Source of the DNA: Aplectana chamaeleonis
Lineage: Eukaryota; Nematoda; Chromadorea; Rhabditida; Cosmocercidae
Assembly: GCA_029168955.1 (NCBI GenBank)
Contig: JAPDOI010000131.1
Location: 310,001-374,000, forward strand
Direction: 5' to 3'
DNA: 64,000 nt
Under the pieces are notes generated by a model, which saw only the letters and a list, made by a program, of their open reading frames with translations, had not been told where the DNA came from and searched no databases. A program made the translations under genes and the position numbers. This document shows positions 21,883-33,100 of the stretch, piece after piece (the stretch's first letter is position 1; each line of letters opens with the position of its first letter).

Positions 21883-22560
21883 TGAGGCCTTGCTCTATCT
21901 CCTCCAAAAACTCGATACCGATATAATAGCTATCACAGAAACTTGGCTTAGCGTTGGATTCGATTTGGCTTCCCTTCTTGGTGATTGGTCTGCTCATTAT
22001 GAGGTTTTACGGTGCGATCGAAGTCGTAAAAAGGGTGGTGGTGTTCTCCTACTGGCACGTAAGCTTTTCTCTCCTGTACCGGTGTTTCAAGAGTCTGCGC
22101 CGGATTCTTATGAAGTTGTGTGCTCTGACTTAGAAATTGACCTCAAACCTATCCGGACTATTGTTGCTTATCGAACTCCTAACTGCAGTGCATTTTTCAC
22201 AGAACGAATGAATAAGACAATCAGTGACCTGGTAGCGTGTAATTGGCCATCTATCGTAACTGGTGATTTCAACTTGCCTGATATCCAGTGGGATAACTGT
22301 TCGGCTGTCAGTTCATTCTCCAGTAGCTTCGTTTCTGTGTGTACTACCCACAATTTGGTGCAATATGTCGGGGCTGCCACTCGTGGTGATCGCATCCTTG
22401 ATCTTGTTTTGAGCAATGACCGAGACCTCATTACAGCTCAGTCACAATTTGCCCCCTTTGGGCTCTAGCGATCACTCCGCAGTTCAGTTCTCACTCAACC
22501 TTCAAAAACAATCGGCTCCAGTTATACACAAAGGAATTTCAAAAAAGACAATTTCGATGC
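21883..22560 (+). pseudogene. CR1-like AP endonuclease domain, frameshifted
   Basis: Begins with the motif TNIRSVVKKF (just upstream, about 21,850) and continues DTDIIAITETWLS (catalytic Glu), KKGGGVLLLARK, VTGDFNLPDIQWDN (catalytic Asp and Asn) and RILDLVLSND. The closing SDHSAVQF motif is read only after a shift near 22,468. The enzyme would nick target DNA to prime reverse transcription. Inactive as it stands because of the frame breaks. Confidence 0.8.
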
Positions 22561-24647
22561 TGTACGTGACTATTTACTAAATGTAGACTGGTTTAGCTCC
22601 TTGAACGCTGCGGGTAGTGTTAATGAAAAGTATGAACCTCTTATTGCAGTCATGCAACACTTCATTGAAATGTTTGTCCCTTTTGAACAATTTACGGGAA
22701 AAAGACCAAAACTTCCTGCTCACTTATCTAGACTTGAGCGTCTGAGATTGAGTGCGTGGTATGAAGCTATACTCCACAATAGTAGTGAAAAGTGGGGCCA
22801 CTTCAAGGCAATTAGCGAGCCTTTCGTGCGGAAAATGAAAAAATTTAACAATCAAATCGAGAAAAAGGCTGTGAAATCTGATGATCGACACTCTTTCTAC
22901 AGGTTCCTCAACTCGAAACTTCAAGAAAAACCACGTGTTGGAGTACTTTATAGCCCCGATGGCGTGATTCTGAGGAAGGATGATGAAAAAGCCGAGTTAC
23001 TGGCAGGCGTTTTCGAAGAGGCTTTCTCTGAAGCTGCCGATACGTCGAGACACTCTGTTCCCGGTGCACTTGCCGTAATGAATGACTTATGCTGGTTCCA
23101 CAGGGATGAAATTTTGAATGAACTTTTACGATGGCCTAACTCTGGATCTCAAACCCCTGACGACATCCCGCTTAGTTTCATCAAAAGCGTCGCCAATGAG
23201 ATTTCTGGTCACTTAGAACACATTTTTAATCTAAGTTTTATGACGGCTGAAGTTCCTCTGAAATGGAGGCACTCATTAGTTACTCCAATTCCAAAAAAAG
23301 CCCCCGTTCACTGACCCGTCCAACTTCAGGCCCATCAGTATTACATCTACTTTTTCGCGTCTTTTTGAAAAAATTCTCAAAAAACGGATAGTTGCACATC
23401 TCGACGATAACCATATTATCTCCCCTCTTCAGCATGGGTTTCAGAAGGGCAAGTCCACGGTGACGGCAATGATAGAAGCGTTGAACAACTGGACAGCTCT
23501 CATCGATCAAGGAGAAAATGTGGACGTTGTTTACTTTGACTTCACCAAGGCTTTCGATAAGGTTCCCCATGATAAATTTTTGCAAAAACTTTCACTTGTT
23601 GGTATTCATCCGCGAATTGTCTCATGGATTTCGTCATTTTTGACTGATAGGACGTTTTCTGCCCGCGCTAACTCGTCCTTTTCGAGTCCGCGACCCGTAC
23701 ATAGCGGAGTCCCACAAGGAGGAGTACTTTCTCCCACCCTTTTCAACATCTACACGTATGAAATCGCGAATTTGATCAATCACTTCGGCACCGGGTTCAG
23801 AGCTTTTGCTGATGATATCAAAATTTATCATGAGGTTACTTTCCCTGGGAGCTGTGAATCTTTACAGCAATCAGTTAATGCTACCAACATGTGGTCTCAT
23901 GATTGGGATTTGCCCCTGTCTAAGGAAAAGACCAAAATTCTCCACCTCGGTGCAAACAATCATGACTTCAATTATAACATTGAAGGGACTCCCATTGAGA
24001 TCACTGATCAGATAACTGATCTTGGTTTCGTCATCACCAGGAGTCTTAGCTTCGATGTGCATTGTGAGACTACATCGAGGAAAGCTACTTGTGCAGTGAA
24101 CAAAATATTCAGAGCTTTGGCAACACGTAATCCATCTGTTCTTATAAAAGCCTACACCACCTACGTGAGGCCAATTCTTGAATATGGAACGCCGGTGTTT
24201 AATCCCTACAAAGTGAAGGACATCAACTGTTTGGAGAAAGTCCAAGGCAACTTCACAAGGAAATTGTTTATTAGGATGCATGGTTTCGTTTATGGCCGCA
24301 TACCAGATTCCGTGCAGAGAAATGATCTATTTCATTTGAAACCGTTATTCCTCAGAAGAGTAGAGAATGACTTACTTCTTCTCCACAAGATCCTGTTTGG
24401 CGTAGATTTCGGTCTTAAACCTGAGGACCTTGTGACAACGAGAGAGTCAACCACTAGGGGTGGCCCCATGAAACTCCACCGTTACACATCTAACCTCAAC
24501 TGCAGGCGTCACTTTTTCATCAACAGAACAATACCCATTTTCGAGAACCTTGGTAGAAATCATTCCATTCCTTCCAACTTTACGTCATTCAGAAGTTTCA
24601 TTCGAGAAAAATCTGAGCTGGCTGATCGTACAAGTAGCCCTTCCTGA
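22561..24647 (+). pseudogene. CR1-like reverse transcriptase, frameshifted
   Basis: A linker (22,601-23,310) ends HSLVTPIPKKAP. After a shift near 23,310 come FRPISITSTFSRLFEKIL, HGFQKGKSTV, VVYFDFTKAFDKVPHD (catalytic Asp), HSGVPQGGVLSPTLFN and FRAFADDIKIYHE (FADD box, about 23,800). A 3' thumb-like region includes RPILEYGTPVFNPYK and NFTRKLFIRMHG. The stop is TGA at 24,645-24,647. The 1.19-kb RT frame from 23,460 is uninterrupted. Confidence 0.85.
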
Positions 24648-24821
24648 CTGGCTGGATAGCTTGTGATTCCTTTCTTTAGGTTGATCAATGCAGTAATGCG
24701 TTTTCCTTTTCTGTTCCGCTATGTTGTTTTTTTTCTCGTCTCCATGCTTCAACTTCCTATGGTTCATTCGTAATCCGCGGTCGTTTTGATCATTGTTTTT
24801 GACTACATAGGCTTGCCTATG

Positions 24822-24839
24822 TAATAAATAAATAAATAA

Positions 24840-24935
<96 letters not shown>
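24822..24935. repeat. Microsatellite tail: (TAAA)n then (TA)n
   Basis: Five or six TAAA units followed by about 45 TA dinucleotides. The TAAA part is the 3' tail of the CR1-like element; the TA run is a secondary expansion. Confidence 0.95.
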
Positions 24936-24938
<3 letters not shown>

Positions 24939-25929
24939 ACCTCACGCAATGCTCCCTGTAGACATCCAAAAAGGGCAGGGATAGCCCTCGAGAACTGCCC
25001 GTCGCCCCCCTCCCCGGGTGCAGTAGACAGCCTATCCGCGGAAACGCTGTTGCTGTAGACATGCAACCGGAGGATGGCCTCCATCCCCAATTCCGCGATC
25101 ACATCCTACCAACACCCCTCAGACCTAACATTACCATCCCAGTGGAGCATCAGCCGCCTAGTTACGTCACTCCTTGAACAGGGGTATCTCTCCTTGCGAA
25201 ACTTGATAATGAGGCTCGATTTCACTGGTTTCGGTTCTATGTCAACCGCAATGGAGATAGTCTCTTGACCAAATTTCTTACAAAGAAATGCGCCAGTTCA
25301 ATAATGACGTCATTACGCGGATAACACTCTACTATTTAGTCGTTGTCGTTATATACAACTTATTAAGGAAGCGGTGCTATCGCAGCTAGGGGGGGTCAGG
25401 AAGTCCGTTGAGGCGCGGAAAACGGGAGTGATTAAGTGCGATCAAAACACGACATCAATTCATTTAAAGTCCTCACTGAAGATACAAATAGGAGTAACAC
25501 AAAAAAGGGGACAACTTGAGGAAACATACCAAAATTATCAGGTGTTCTTTATCGATTGATGGCAAACCGGAACAAAGCCAGCCATGGTTACAGTACGCTA
25601 AGTGATAATGCGCGACCGCACCACCAATCGCCAACCGCATCAATGAACTTTTACCCGGTCATATAGTCTGCACAGTCAAGCCTGCGCTGAGCTGAAGCGG
25701 GAGCGGCGCTGCGCGGCCGCCGGCTTCTATCAGATTGTTTCGCCACTAAAGTGATTCTGCTAGCCTGCTACCCACATTCCTAACATATTTCGAATTCTTC
25801 ACCCTTGAATCCATGGGAATACGGGCAGTAGGCTGGCGGAATAACTTAAATAACTCTGTGGGGGGAAGCAATCTGATACACGCTGCGCGGCCGCGCTGCG
25901 CTCGCTTCAACTCAGGGCCGCCCGACTTA
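24936..25929. other. No recognisable gene
   Basis: Unassigned. A CTGTAGACAT phrase recurs near 24,956 and 25,052 and resembles phrases near 27,620. A GC-rich GCGCGGCCGC phrase occurs near 25,712 and 25,884. The short open frames show no known motif. Confidence 0.4.
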
Positions 25930-26671
25930 CAAGGGAAGTATACAAAGCGTAGGTCGGATCTGCCAAAACGACTAGTATGGTTAATATCTCTTCTGGCCCC
26001 TTATATCCCCCGTATACAAGTTTTGAGTAAAATCTGAGATTTTGATCAAATTACCGTATACCCACCGTAATCTACCGTAATCTGCAAAAAATCGATAAAC
26101 GGCCTCCTAATTCGACGATTTTGAGACATATCTATCGTAGAAAACGGGAAATCTCGAAAGTGGCGTTTTTCCCTCGAAATTTTCCCCGGTTGGGAGGCTT
26201 CAAACGAAATTAGCCGAAAACTTTGGGAAATCGACTAATAAACTACAAATTCGTGATCAGCGCCCCAAAAAACCTCCCTAGAAGGATTTTTAATCAAATC
26301 TGGAACGTTTCTCTAAAACGCTTCCAGAGCCCTCTAAGTGGTAGAAATAAACGCCCAATCAAAAACCGGTGTAAGCCCAAAACGCTGTCGGTTTGGACAA
26401 AGTATGGTAAATGTGCCTCCACCCAAACTTTGCTCAGGGGGTAGTTTTGGGCGCTGAACAAACTTATGAGGTCCGTTTCCGGATTTTTCGAAGACTAATG
26501 CGCTTTTTGGAAGGTACAAAAAGCACCAAAATTGAGCTTTTTAAGCTTGCAACTTCTTGGAACCTGCAGCTCGGTGCGGTATACTCCGCAGTTTTACTAC
26601 TGAGCCACAAGAGATATGAACGACACTAGTCGTTTTGACAGATCCGATATACGCTTTGTATACTTCCCTTA
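25930..26671. mobile_element. Tc5-like non-autonomous element, copy A3
   Basis: Left end CAAGGGAAGTATACAAAGCG mirrors the right end CGCTTTGTATACTTCCCTTA over about 75 bp. TTA precedes it and TAA follows, one mismatch from a clean TNA duplication. The interior shares ACCGTAATCTACCGTAA and CAGCGCCCCAAAA with the other copies. No transposase. Confidence 0.7.
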
Positions 26672-29029
26672 TAAGTCATCGCACGCTTGACGGTACGGTG
26701 CCGAGCTGGCAATCAGAAATGTGTGGAAAGAAAAAAATTCATCTGGAGACGAAAGAAGTGAAGTACTTATGCAAAAAAAGGAGTAGAACGCCTGAAATTA
26801 AAAAAGACAGAAATTAATGAGCATCTACCAGTGCGTCCCCTGCCAAATTTTCCCGTATTTTCTCCGAAATATCGCAAAATGTGTACGAGAAAAAAGGCAG
26901 GTAGGCAAAAATGAAAACAGAGAGCGAAATTTTCTTCTCATGCTTGATTTAGTCGATCTCTGGATGTGGGGAAGCCGCGCTGCAACTGAGAGAGCGCCTA
27001 TCGTGCGTGTGGGGTGGCTCCCTTACGTGTTGAAAACGATCGATATTGCTCGCCGCTAATTTTCCCATGGTCAACAATCTCCAATTTGTTCTTCCTCATT
27101 TTCTTTCTTTCGTGCGATTCCCCCTTCTTAATATGTTCATCTGGGCACTATTCTATAGTTGCTGTATGTGAGTTATGGAAATATAAAACGATACGGTCCA
27201 AAATATACTTTGAAGAACAAATCTGCAGCAATACCCAATGTGTAAGTACAGAATTGCTACACGAACGATTGGTATGAAGAAAAAAGAGGATTGAGAAAAA
27301 AACGAAAAAAAGGTGAGAAAAGCGGATTGGTGGAATGTTGTAGGTACATGGAAGAATCAGCGGTGAACGACATCGATTTTTATTCGTAACGATTGTTAAA
27401 CAACCTTCTGTAGGACTGCCCATCAACCTGCACAGCCGTAGACTTCCCGAGTTGTCGTCCTGCAGACAACTCGTTCTGCCTCGATTTTTAGCAGTCGGCG
27501 GGATTGCTGGTCGATGGGCTGTTTAACAGCCCGTCGCCCCCTGTTCAACAGCTTACCGGGACGGCCCCGCGTAGAACTGCTTGTTCGCCAGCGGTGACTC
27601 ATTCTGCGCGGAACGACGTCCTGTAGACAACGGCGAACGTCTGAGTTGGGATGGCGAGAATGAATCTACCGTAAACTTAGTGTGCTGGCCTCAATCACAC
27701 CATTACTTTTTTTTACGGCGGTGAGATGTATCCACATCCGGCGCGGATCAGTGTGACGGTTGTGGTTTCATTTTGTCGGTACACAACATGCTCACGCGAA
27801 ACTCGGGGCACGTGGCATGTGTGACGTGCACCCAATTTTCATCAGCATATTGCGCACCAACAGAACGGAACCAGAACTAGAGTGAAGCCACACCTATCTG
27901 TGAGGACTGTATGTTGCATGCGTTACATCATTTACGTCCTATCCTCTAGAAAGAAAGGTGGATGGGGCAAATGCCGCGAGTGAGTTTTTCTTGCAGACGA
28001 ATTTTCTATTATTGTTTCCATAACTTCATAAGGTATTCAGTTCGAAAGGTTATGATATATAGAAAAAAACTCGAAAAAGTTTGCCCAAGTGACCGTAATC
28101 GAATAATCAGTCTGGGCGAGTATGTATTCGGCGGCGGAGGCTGCAAAATTTTCGATTCGTTATGGCTCAACAATGATACATGGCTTTAACTCGTTTTTGA
28201 CGCTTGCAACAGCGTGAGCGTTATAGTAGATAAATAAAGTCGTACGGGCCAAGTATCGTCGGTATACATCGTTATCCCAACAGCTTTTTTGAACCAAAGT
28301 TTGAACTTTACCCTGTCAACTCCTTAAAGTGAATCTTAGAATGCTCGATCGATAGAAATTCGTCAACGTACGAGAGCTAGCTCCGCATGAGATCGAACAG
28401 CGCAGTAACTCTAATTACTCTCCATTGTTTGCTGTCACTGGGGAATGGCAAAGTTTCCGCTGAAGTCCTCAACAAGAGGGGGGAATATCGTAAGTGCGCC
28501 GGGGCCATAGCCACGGCCTGCTAGGCCCTAATTTTGGTACACATGAATGTAGTAGTGCCGTCTTTTGCAGTTCAAATTCCACTCGGGACTACGTTGGTTG
28601 AACTGAATAGCCTGATGTTCTGAAGGGCAAAATGCGAATCAGCTGCTCTTTTTTGTGTATTGAGAGCACAACCCGCGAGACCCTGATCGCGTATCGTGGT
28701 TGGCCAGGAAGCTTTTAGGACTACTAGTCCTCTCATATAATCGGGCCGTACGAGTGTAAAAGCGTTGTTATTTCAACACTTTATCTCCAGCTTCGCTACT
28801 TCAGCCGGTGAGACTCATCCACTTCCGGACCAATACAGAAAGAACCATTTGACTTTCGTTTCCAGCGATTTTGTTTTGATTTTTTTGTCATCTCTCAATA
28901 CCGACAGCTTCAGACCCTCGATTCATTCTATAAACTCGATGCCATTTTTGAGCGTATATGCTGCCTTTAGTCTACATCTATCGTAGCATTCCTGAAATCG
29001 TCTAAAGTCGCGTCTTGCCAACAAATTTT
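26672..29029. other. No recognisable gene
   Basis: 2.4 kb of mostly AT-rich spacer without recognisable motifs. A GC-rich patch at 27,440-27,640 holds perfect hairpins (listed separately). Phrases around 27,720-27,760 and 28,800-28,830 (GGTGAGA, ATCCAC, TTCCGG) are faintly alike. I cannot exclude small exons. Confidence 0.4.
27448..27532. repeat. Two perfect short hairpins
   Basis: CGAGTTGTC and GACAACTCG at 27,448-27,473 form a 9-bp stem with an 8-base loop. GGGCTGTTTAACAGCCC at 27,516-27,532 forms an 8-bp stem around one base. Both lie in a GC-rich island. Their role is unknown. Confidence 0.6.
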
Positions 29030-29636
29030 CTTTCGTGGAAGCCTTCAACAAATTTTATCGGGAACCTTGTAAAATCGACAAGCAAAATTCATATTCGTGA
29101 CCAGCACCCCAAATAATCTCCTTTGGTGATTTTAGGTCGATTCTGGATTACTTTTCTTGAGGAATCTCAGAACTCTCAACCTGATATACCGTCGGCATGA
29201 ATTCTAATGAGACTTTGCGTTCACAACTGAAGGTTGGCGCCGACTCGGTGCTATATGCTATAACAGAGGTGTACCGAGCTTGTGCCAACCCTCACGGGAA
29301 CACAAAGTCTCATCAGGATCCATGCCGACGTACATGTGGAAAAGGCTTTTACTCTGTTCAAAGCTCGGGAAATGTGCTTTCACCCAAACCTTGCCCAGGG
29401 GGTTGTTTTGGGCGCCGAACACAATTATTGGTGATGTTCCCAGATTTTGGACAGATTACTGTGCGTTTAAGAAGGTGCAATAAGTACGGAAATAAGAGAA
29501 AAAACGCCTATAACTCTGTTAAGAGCTATTGTGGGCACCTCTGATGGGCATATTTAGATTCTGGATACAAAAATGTTTCTAGAAAATAACTACATATTCG
29601 GAATGGCCGTTTGACTAATACATAGTAGTCTCCTCG
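29030..29636. mobile_element. Tc5-like element, copy A4 (left end unclear)
   Basis: Family interior phrases are present (CAGCACCCCAAATAATC, GTTGTTTTGGGCGC). The right end is a decayed terminus GTCTCCTCG followed by TTA at 29,637-29,639. I could not place the left terminus, so the start is approximate. Confidence 0.5.
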
Positions 29637-29639
29637 TTA

Positions 29640-30085
29640 GGTTCCGCGCAACAAAATCGCTTGCAGATCTTTTTCAGCGATCGTGACCGATCGACATTGC
29701 AGGTCCGTTCAACTGACCCTGACAGCGTCTATGATTTTCGACCGCCGGTTTGTGTCTTCCCTCCAACGGTTACTTGAAATGTGAATATGCCCATTAGCGG
29801 TACAAAAGAAATTTGCTCCTCAGTTGATTTCATTCCCATCAATTATGAACCGCTGCAGATATTTGAATTAGAGGACTACGAGGATATCCCCGATTAATAA
29901 GGAATAATGCGTGAACTGCAGATTAGAAGCTAATAACACGGCTTTTCTCTCTTCTATTTCTTAATCAGCCGTCGAGGCACTCCAATGCGGGTTTCCGCTA
30001 GCTGCCAGTTATAGGAATTGATTGTTATGGTGCCCAAATACCTCGTGTAGCGAGAATCAATACAAGATCATATTAGGATATTCAA
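29640..30085. other. Downstream flank of the mucin-like gene
   Basis: No gene recognised. It holds the region just past the poly(A) signal of the minus-strand gene. Confidence 0.4.
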
Positions 30086-30091
30086 TTTATT
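30086..30091 (-). promoter_or_regulatory. Poly(A) signal AATAAA of the mucin-like gene
   Basis: The plus strand reads TTTATT. It lies about 95 bp beyond the minus-strand stop at 30,185-30,187, a normal 3' UTR length for nematode genes. Confidence 0.5.
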
Positions 30092-30184
30092 CAAGTACAC
30101 TCGGCATAATGTCTCGCAAAATGGGGATGATGTTCAGATCTTTACCTCGCAATAGATGAGCCACTTCACTATCGCCATACAAAA

Positions 30185-33100
30185 TCATAGAACTCGTCGT
30201 GGCAAAGACCTTGTGGTCGCAACCGTAACTCCTCCCTTTGATATCAGCGGAGAACAGTCTGAAAAGTGAAAGCTCAACAAAACATTATAAGGAAAAAGCG
30301 TGCTGGGATACATACCACAAGTGCGACGAGTCGTGGTTTTCAGTGTGCTCGTCCGTGTAGACTTTGTTTGAGCCGCAGTAGACGTGGTGCTAGTCGGTGT
30401 TGACGTTGTGCTTGTTGGAGTAGACGTGGTGCTCGCCAGTGTTGACGTCGTGCTAGTCGGGGTTGACGTGCTGCTGGTCGGTGTTGACGTCGTGCTAGTC
30501 GAAGTCGATGTGGTGCTGGTCGGTAATGACGTCGTGCTAGTCGGAGTCGACGTGGTGTTTGTCGGGGTTGACGTGGTGCTGGTCGGTGTTGACGTCGTGC
30601 TAGTCGGAGTCGACGTGGTGCTGGTCGGTGTTGACGTCGTGCTAGTCGAAGTCGACGTGGTGCTGGTTAGTGTTGACGTCGTGCTGGTCAGGGTCGACGT
30701 GGTGCTGGTCGGCGTTGACGTCGTGCTAGTCGGAGTCGACGTGGTGCTGGTCGGTGTTGACGTCGTCCTAGTCGGGGTTGACGTGGTGCTGGTCGGTGTT
30801 GACGTCGTGCTAGTCGGGGTCGACGTGGTGCTGGTCGGTGTTGAGGTAGTGCTAGTCAGGGTCGACGTGGTGCTGGTCGGCGTTGACGTCGTGCTAGTCG
30901 GAGTCGACGTGGTGCTGGTAGGTGTTGACGTCGTGCTAGTCAGGGTCGACGTGGTGCTGGTCGGTGTTGACGTCGTGCTAGTCGGGGTTGACGTGGTACT
31001 GGTCGGTGTTGACGTCGTCCTAGTCGGGGTTGACGTGGTGCTGGTCGGTGTTGACGTCGTGCTAGTCGGAGTCGACGTGGTGCTAGTCGGTGTTGACGTC
31101 GTGCTAGTCGGAGTCGACGTGGTGTTTGTCGGGGTTAACGTCGTGCTAGTCGGAGTCGATGTGGTGCTGGTCGGTAATGACGTCGTGCTAGTCGGAGTCG
31201 ACGTGGTGTTTGTGGGGGTTGACGTGGTGCTGGTCGGTGTTGACGTCGTGCTAGTCGGAGTCGACGTGGTGCTGGTCGGTGTTGACGTCGTGCTAGTCGA
31301 AGTCGACGTGGTGCTGGTTAGTGTTGACGTCGTGCTAGTCAGGGTCGACGTGGTGCTGGTCGGCGTTGACGTCGTGCTAGTCGGAGTCGACGTGGTGCTG
31401 GTCGGTGTTGACGTCGGGCTAGTCGAGGTCGACGTGGTGCTGGTTAGTGTTGACGTCGTGCTAGTCAGGGTCGACGTGGTGCTGGTCGGCGTTGACGTCG
31501 TGCTAGTCGGAGTCGACGTGGTGCTGGTCGGTGTTGACGTCGTCCTAGTCGGGGTTGACGTGGTGCTGGTCGGTGTTGACGTCGTGCTAGTCGGGGTCGA
31601 CGTGGTGCTGGTCGGTGCTGGAGGTAGTGCTAGTCAGGGTCGACGTGGTGCTGGTCGGCGTTGACGTCGTGCTAGTCGGAGTCGACGTGGTGCTGGTAGG
31701 TGTTGACGTCGTGCTAGTCAGGGTCGACGTGGTGCTGGTCGGTGTTGACGTCGTGCTAGTCGGGGTTGACGTGGTACTCGTCGGTGTTGACGTCGTCCTA
31801 GTCGGGGTTGACGTGGTGCTGGTCGGTGTTGACGTCGTGCTAGTCGGAGTCGACGTGGTGCTGGTCGGTGTTGACGTCGTGCTAGTCGGAGTCGACGTGG
31901 TGTTTGTCGGGGTTAACGTCGTGCTAGTCGGAGTCGATGTGGTGCTGGTCGGTAATGACGTCGTGCTAGTGGGAGTCGACGTGGTGTTTGTCGGGGTTGA
32001 CGTGGTGCTGGTCGGTGTTGACGTCGTGCTAGTCGGAGTCGACGTGGTGCTGGTCGGTGTTGACGTCGTGCTAGTCGAAGTCGACGTGGTGCTGGTTAGT
32101 GTTGACGTCGTGCTAGTCAGGTTCGACGTGGTGCTGGTCGGCGTTGACGTCGTGCTAGTCGGAGTCGACGTGGTGCTGGTCGGTGTTGACGTCGTCCTAG
32201 TCGGGGTTGACGTGGTGCTGGTCGGTGTTGACGTCGTGCTAGTCGGGGTCGACGTGGTGCTGGTCGGTGTTGACAGGTAGTCGTGCTAGTCAGGGTCGAC
32301 GTGGTGCTGGTCGGCGTTGACGTCGTGCTAGTCGGAGTCGACGTGGTGCTGGTCGGTGTTGACGTCGTGCTAGTCAGGGTCGACGTGGTGCTGGTCGGTG
32401 CTGACGTGGTGCTAGTGGGCGTTGACGTGGCGCTGGTCGGTGTTGACGTCGTGCTAGTCGGGGTCGACGTGGTGCTGGTCGGTGTTGACGTCGTGCTAGT
32501 CAAAGTCGACGTGGTGCTAGTGGGCGTTGACGTGGTGCTGGTCGGTGTTGACTTTGCGCTAGTTGGAGTGGACGTGGTGCTAGTTGGAGTGAACGTGGTG
32601 CTAGTGGGCGTTGACGTGGTGCTGGTCGGTGTTGACTTTGTGCTAGTTGGAGTGGACGTGGTGCTAGTTGGAGTGAACGTGGTGCTGGTCGGTGTTGACG
32701 TCGTCCTAGTCGGAGTCGACGTGGTGCTGGTCGGTGTTGACGTCGTGCTAGTCGGAGTCGACGTGGTGCTGGTCGGTGTTGACGTCGTGCTAGTCAGGGT
32801 CGACGTGGTGCTAGTCGGGGTTGACGTGGTACTGGTCGGTGTTGACGTCGTGCTAGTCGGGGTCGACGTGGTGCTGGTCGGTGTTGACGTCGTGCTAGTC
32901 GAAGTCGACGTGGTGCTGGTTAGTGTTGACGTCGTGCTAGTCAGGGTCGACGTGGTGCTGGTCGGTGTTGACGTCGTGCTAGTCGGAGTCGACGTGGTGC
33001 TGGTCGGTGTTGACGTCGTCCTAGTCGGGGTCGACGTGGTGCTGGTCGGTGTTGAGGTAGTGCTAGTCAGGGTCGACGTGGTGCTGGTCGGCGTTGACGT

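Larger units (their letters stand above)
20947..24846 (+). mobile_element. CR1-like non-LTR retrotransposon, near full length
   Basis: Carries an ORF1-like region, an AP-like endonuclease and a reverse transcriptase in that order, and ends in a TAAA microsatellite tail at 24,822. Several single-base frameshifts interrupt it, but most domains are readable. The 3' end and RT are related to the copy at 10.8-12.6 kb. The CR1 label comes from motif style and tail; clade assignment needs a phylogeny. Confidence 0.8.

Noticed and set aside
24803..25102. Open frame encoding a YIYIYI run
   Set aside because: It is a translation of the (TA)n microsatellite.
30087..30258. Alternative reading of the last exon as LFSADIKGRSYGCDHKVF, ending at 30,087
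   Set aside because: It is protein-like and 57 codons long, but joining it through the strong GTATGT donor creates a TGA at the junction or requires a weaker donor, and it does not share the array's STTSTPT frame. It remains a possible alternative.
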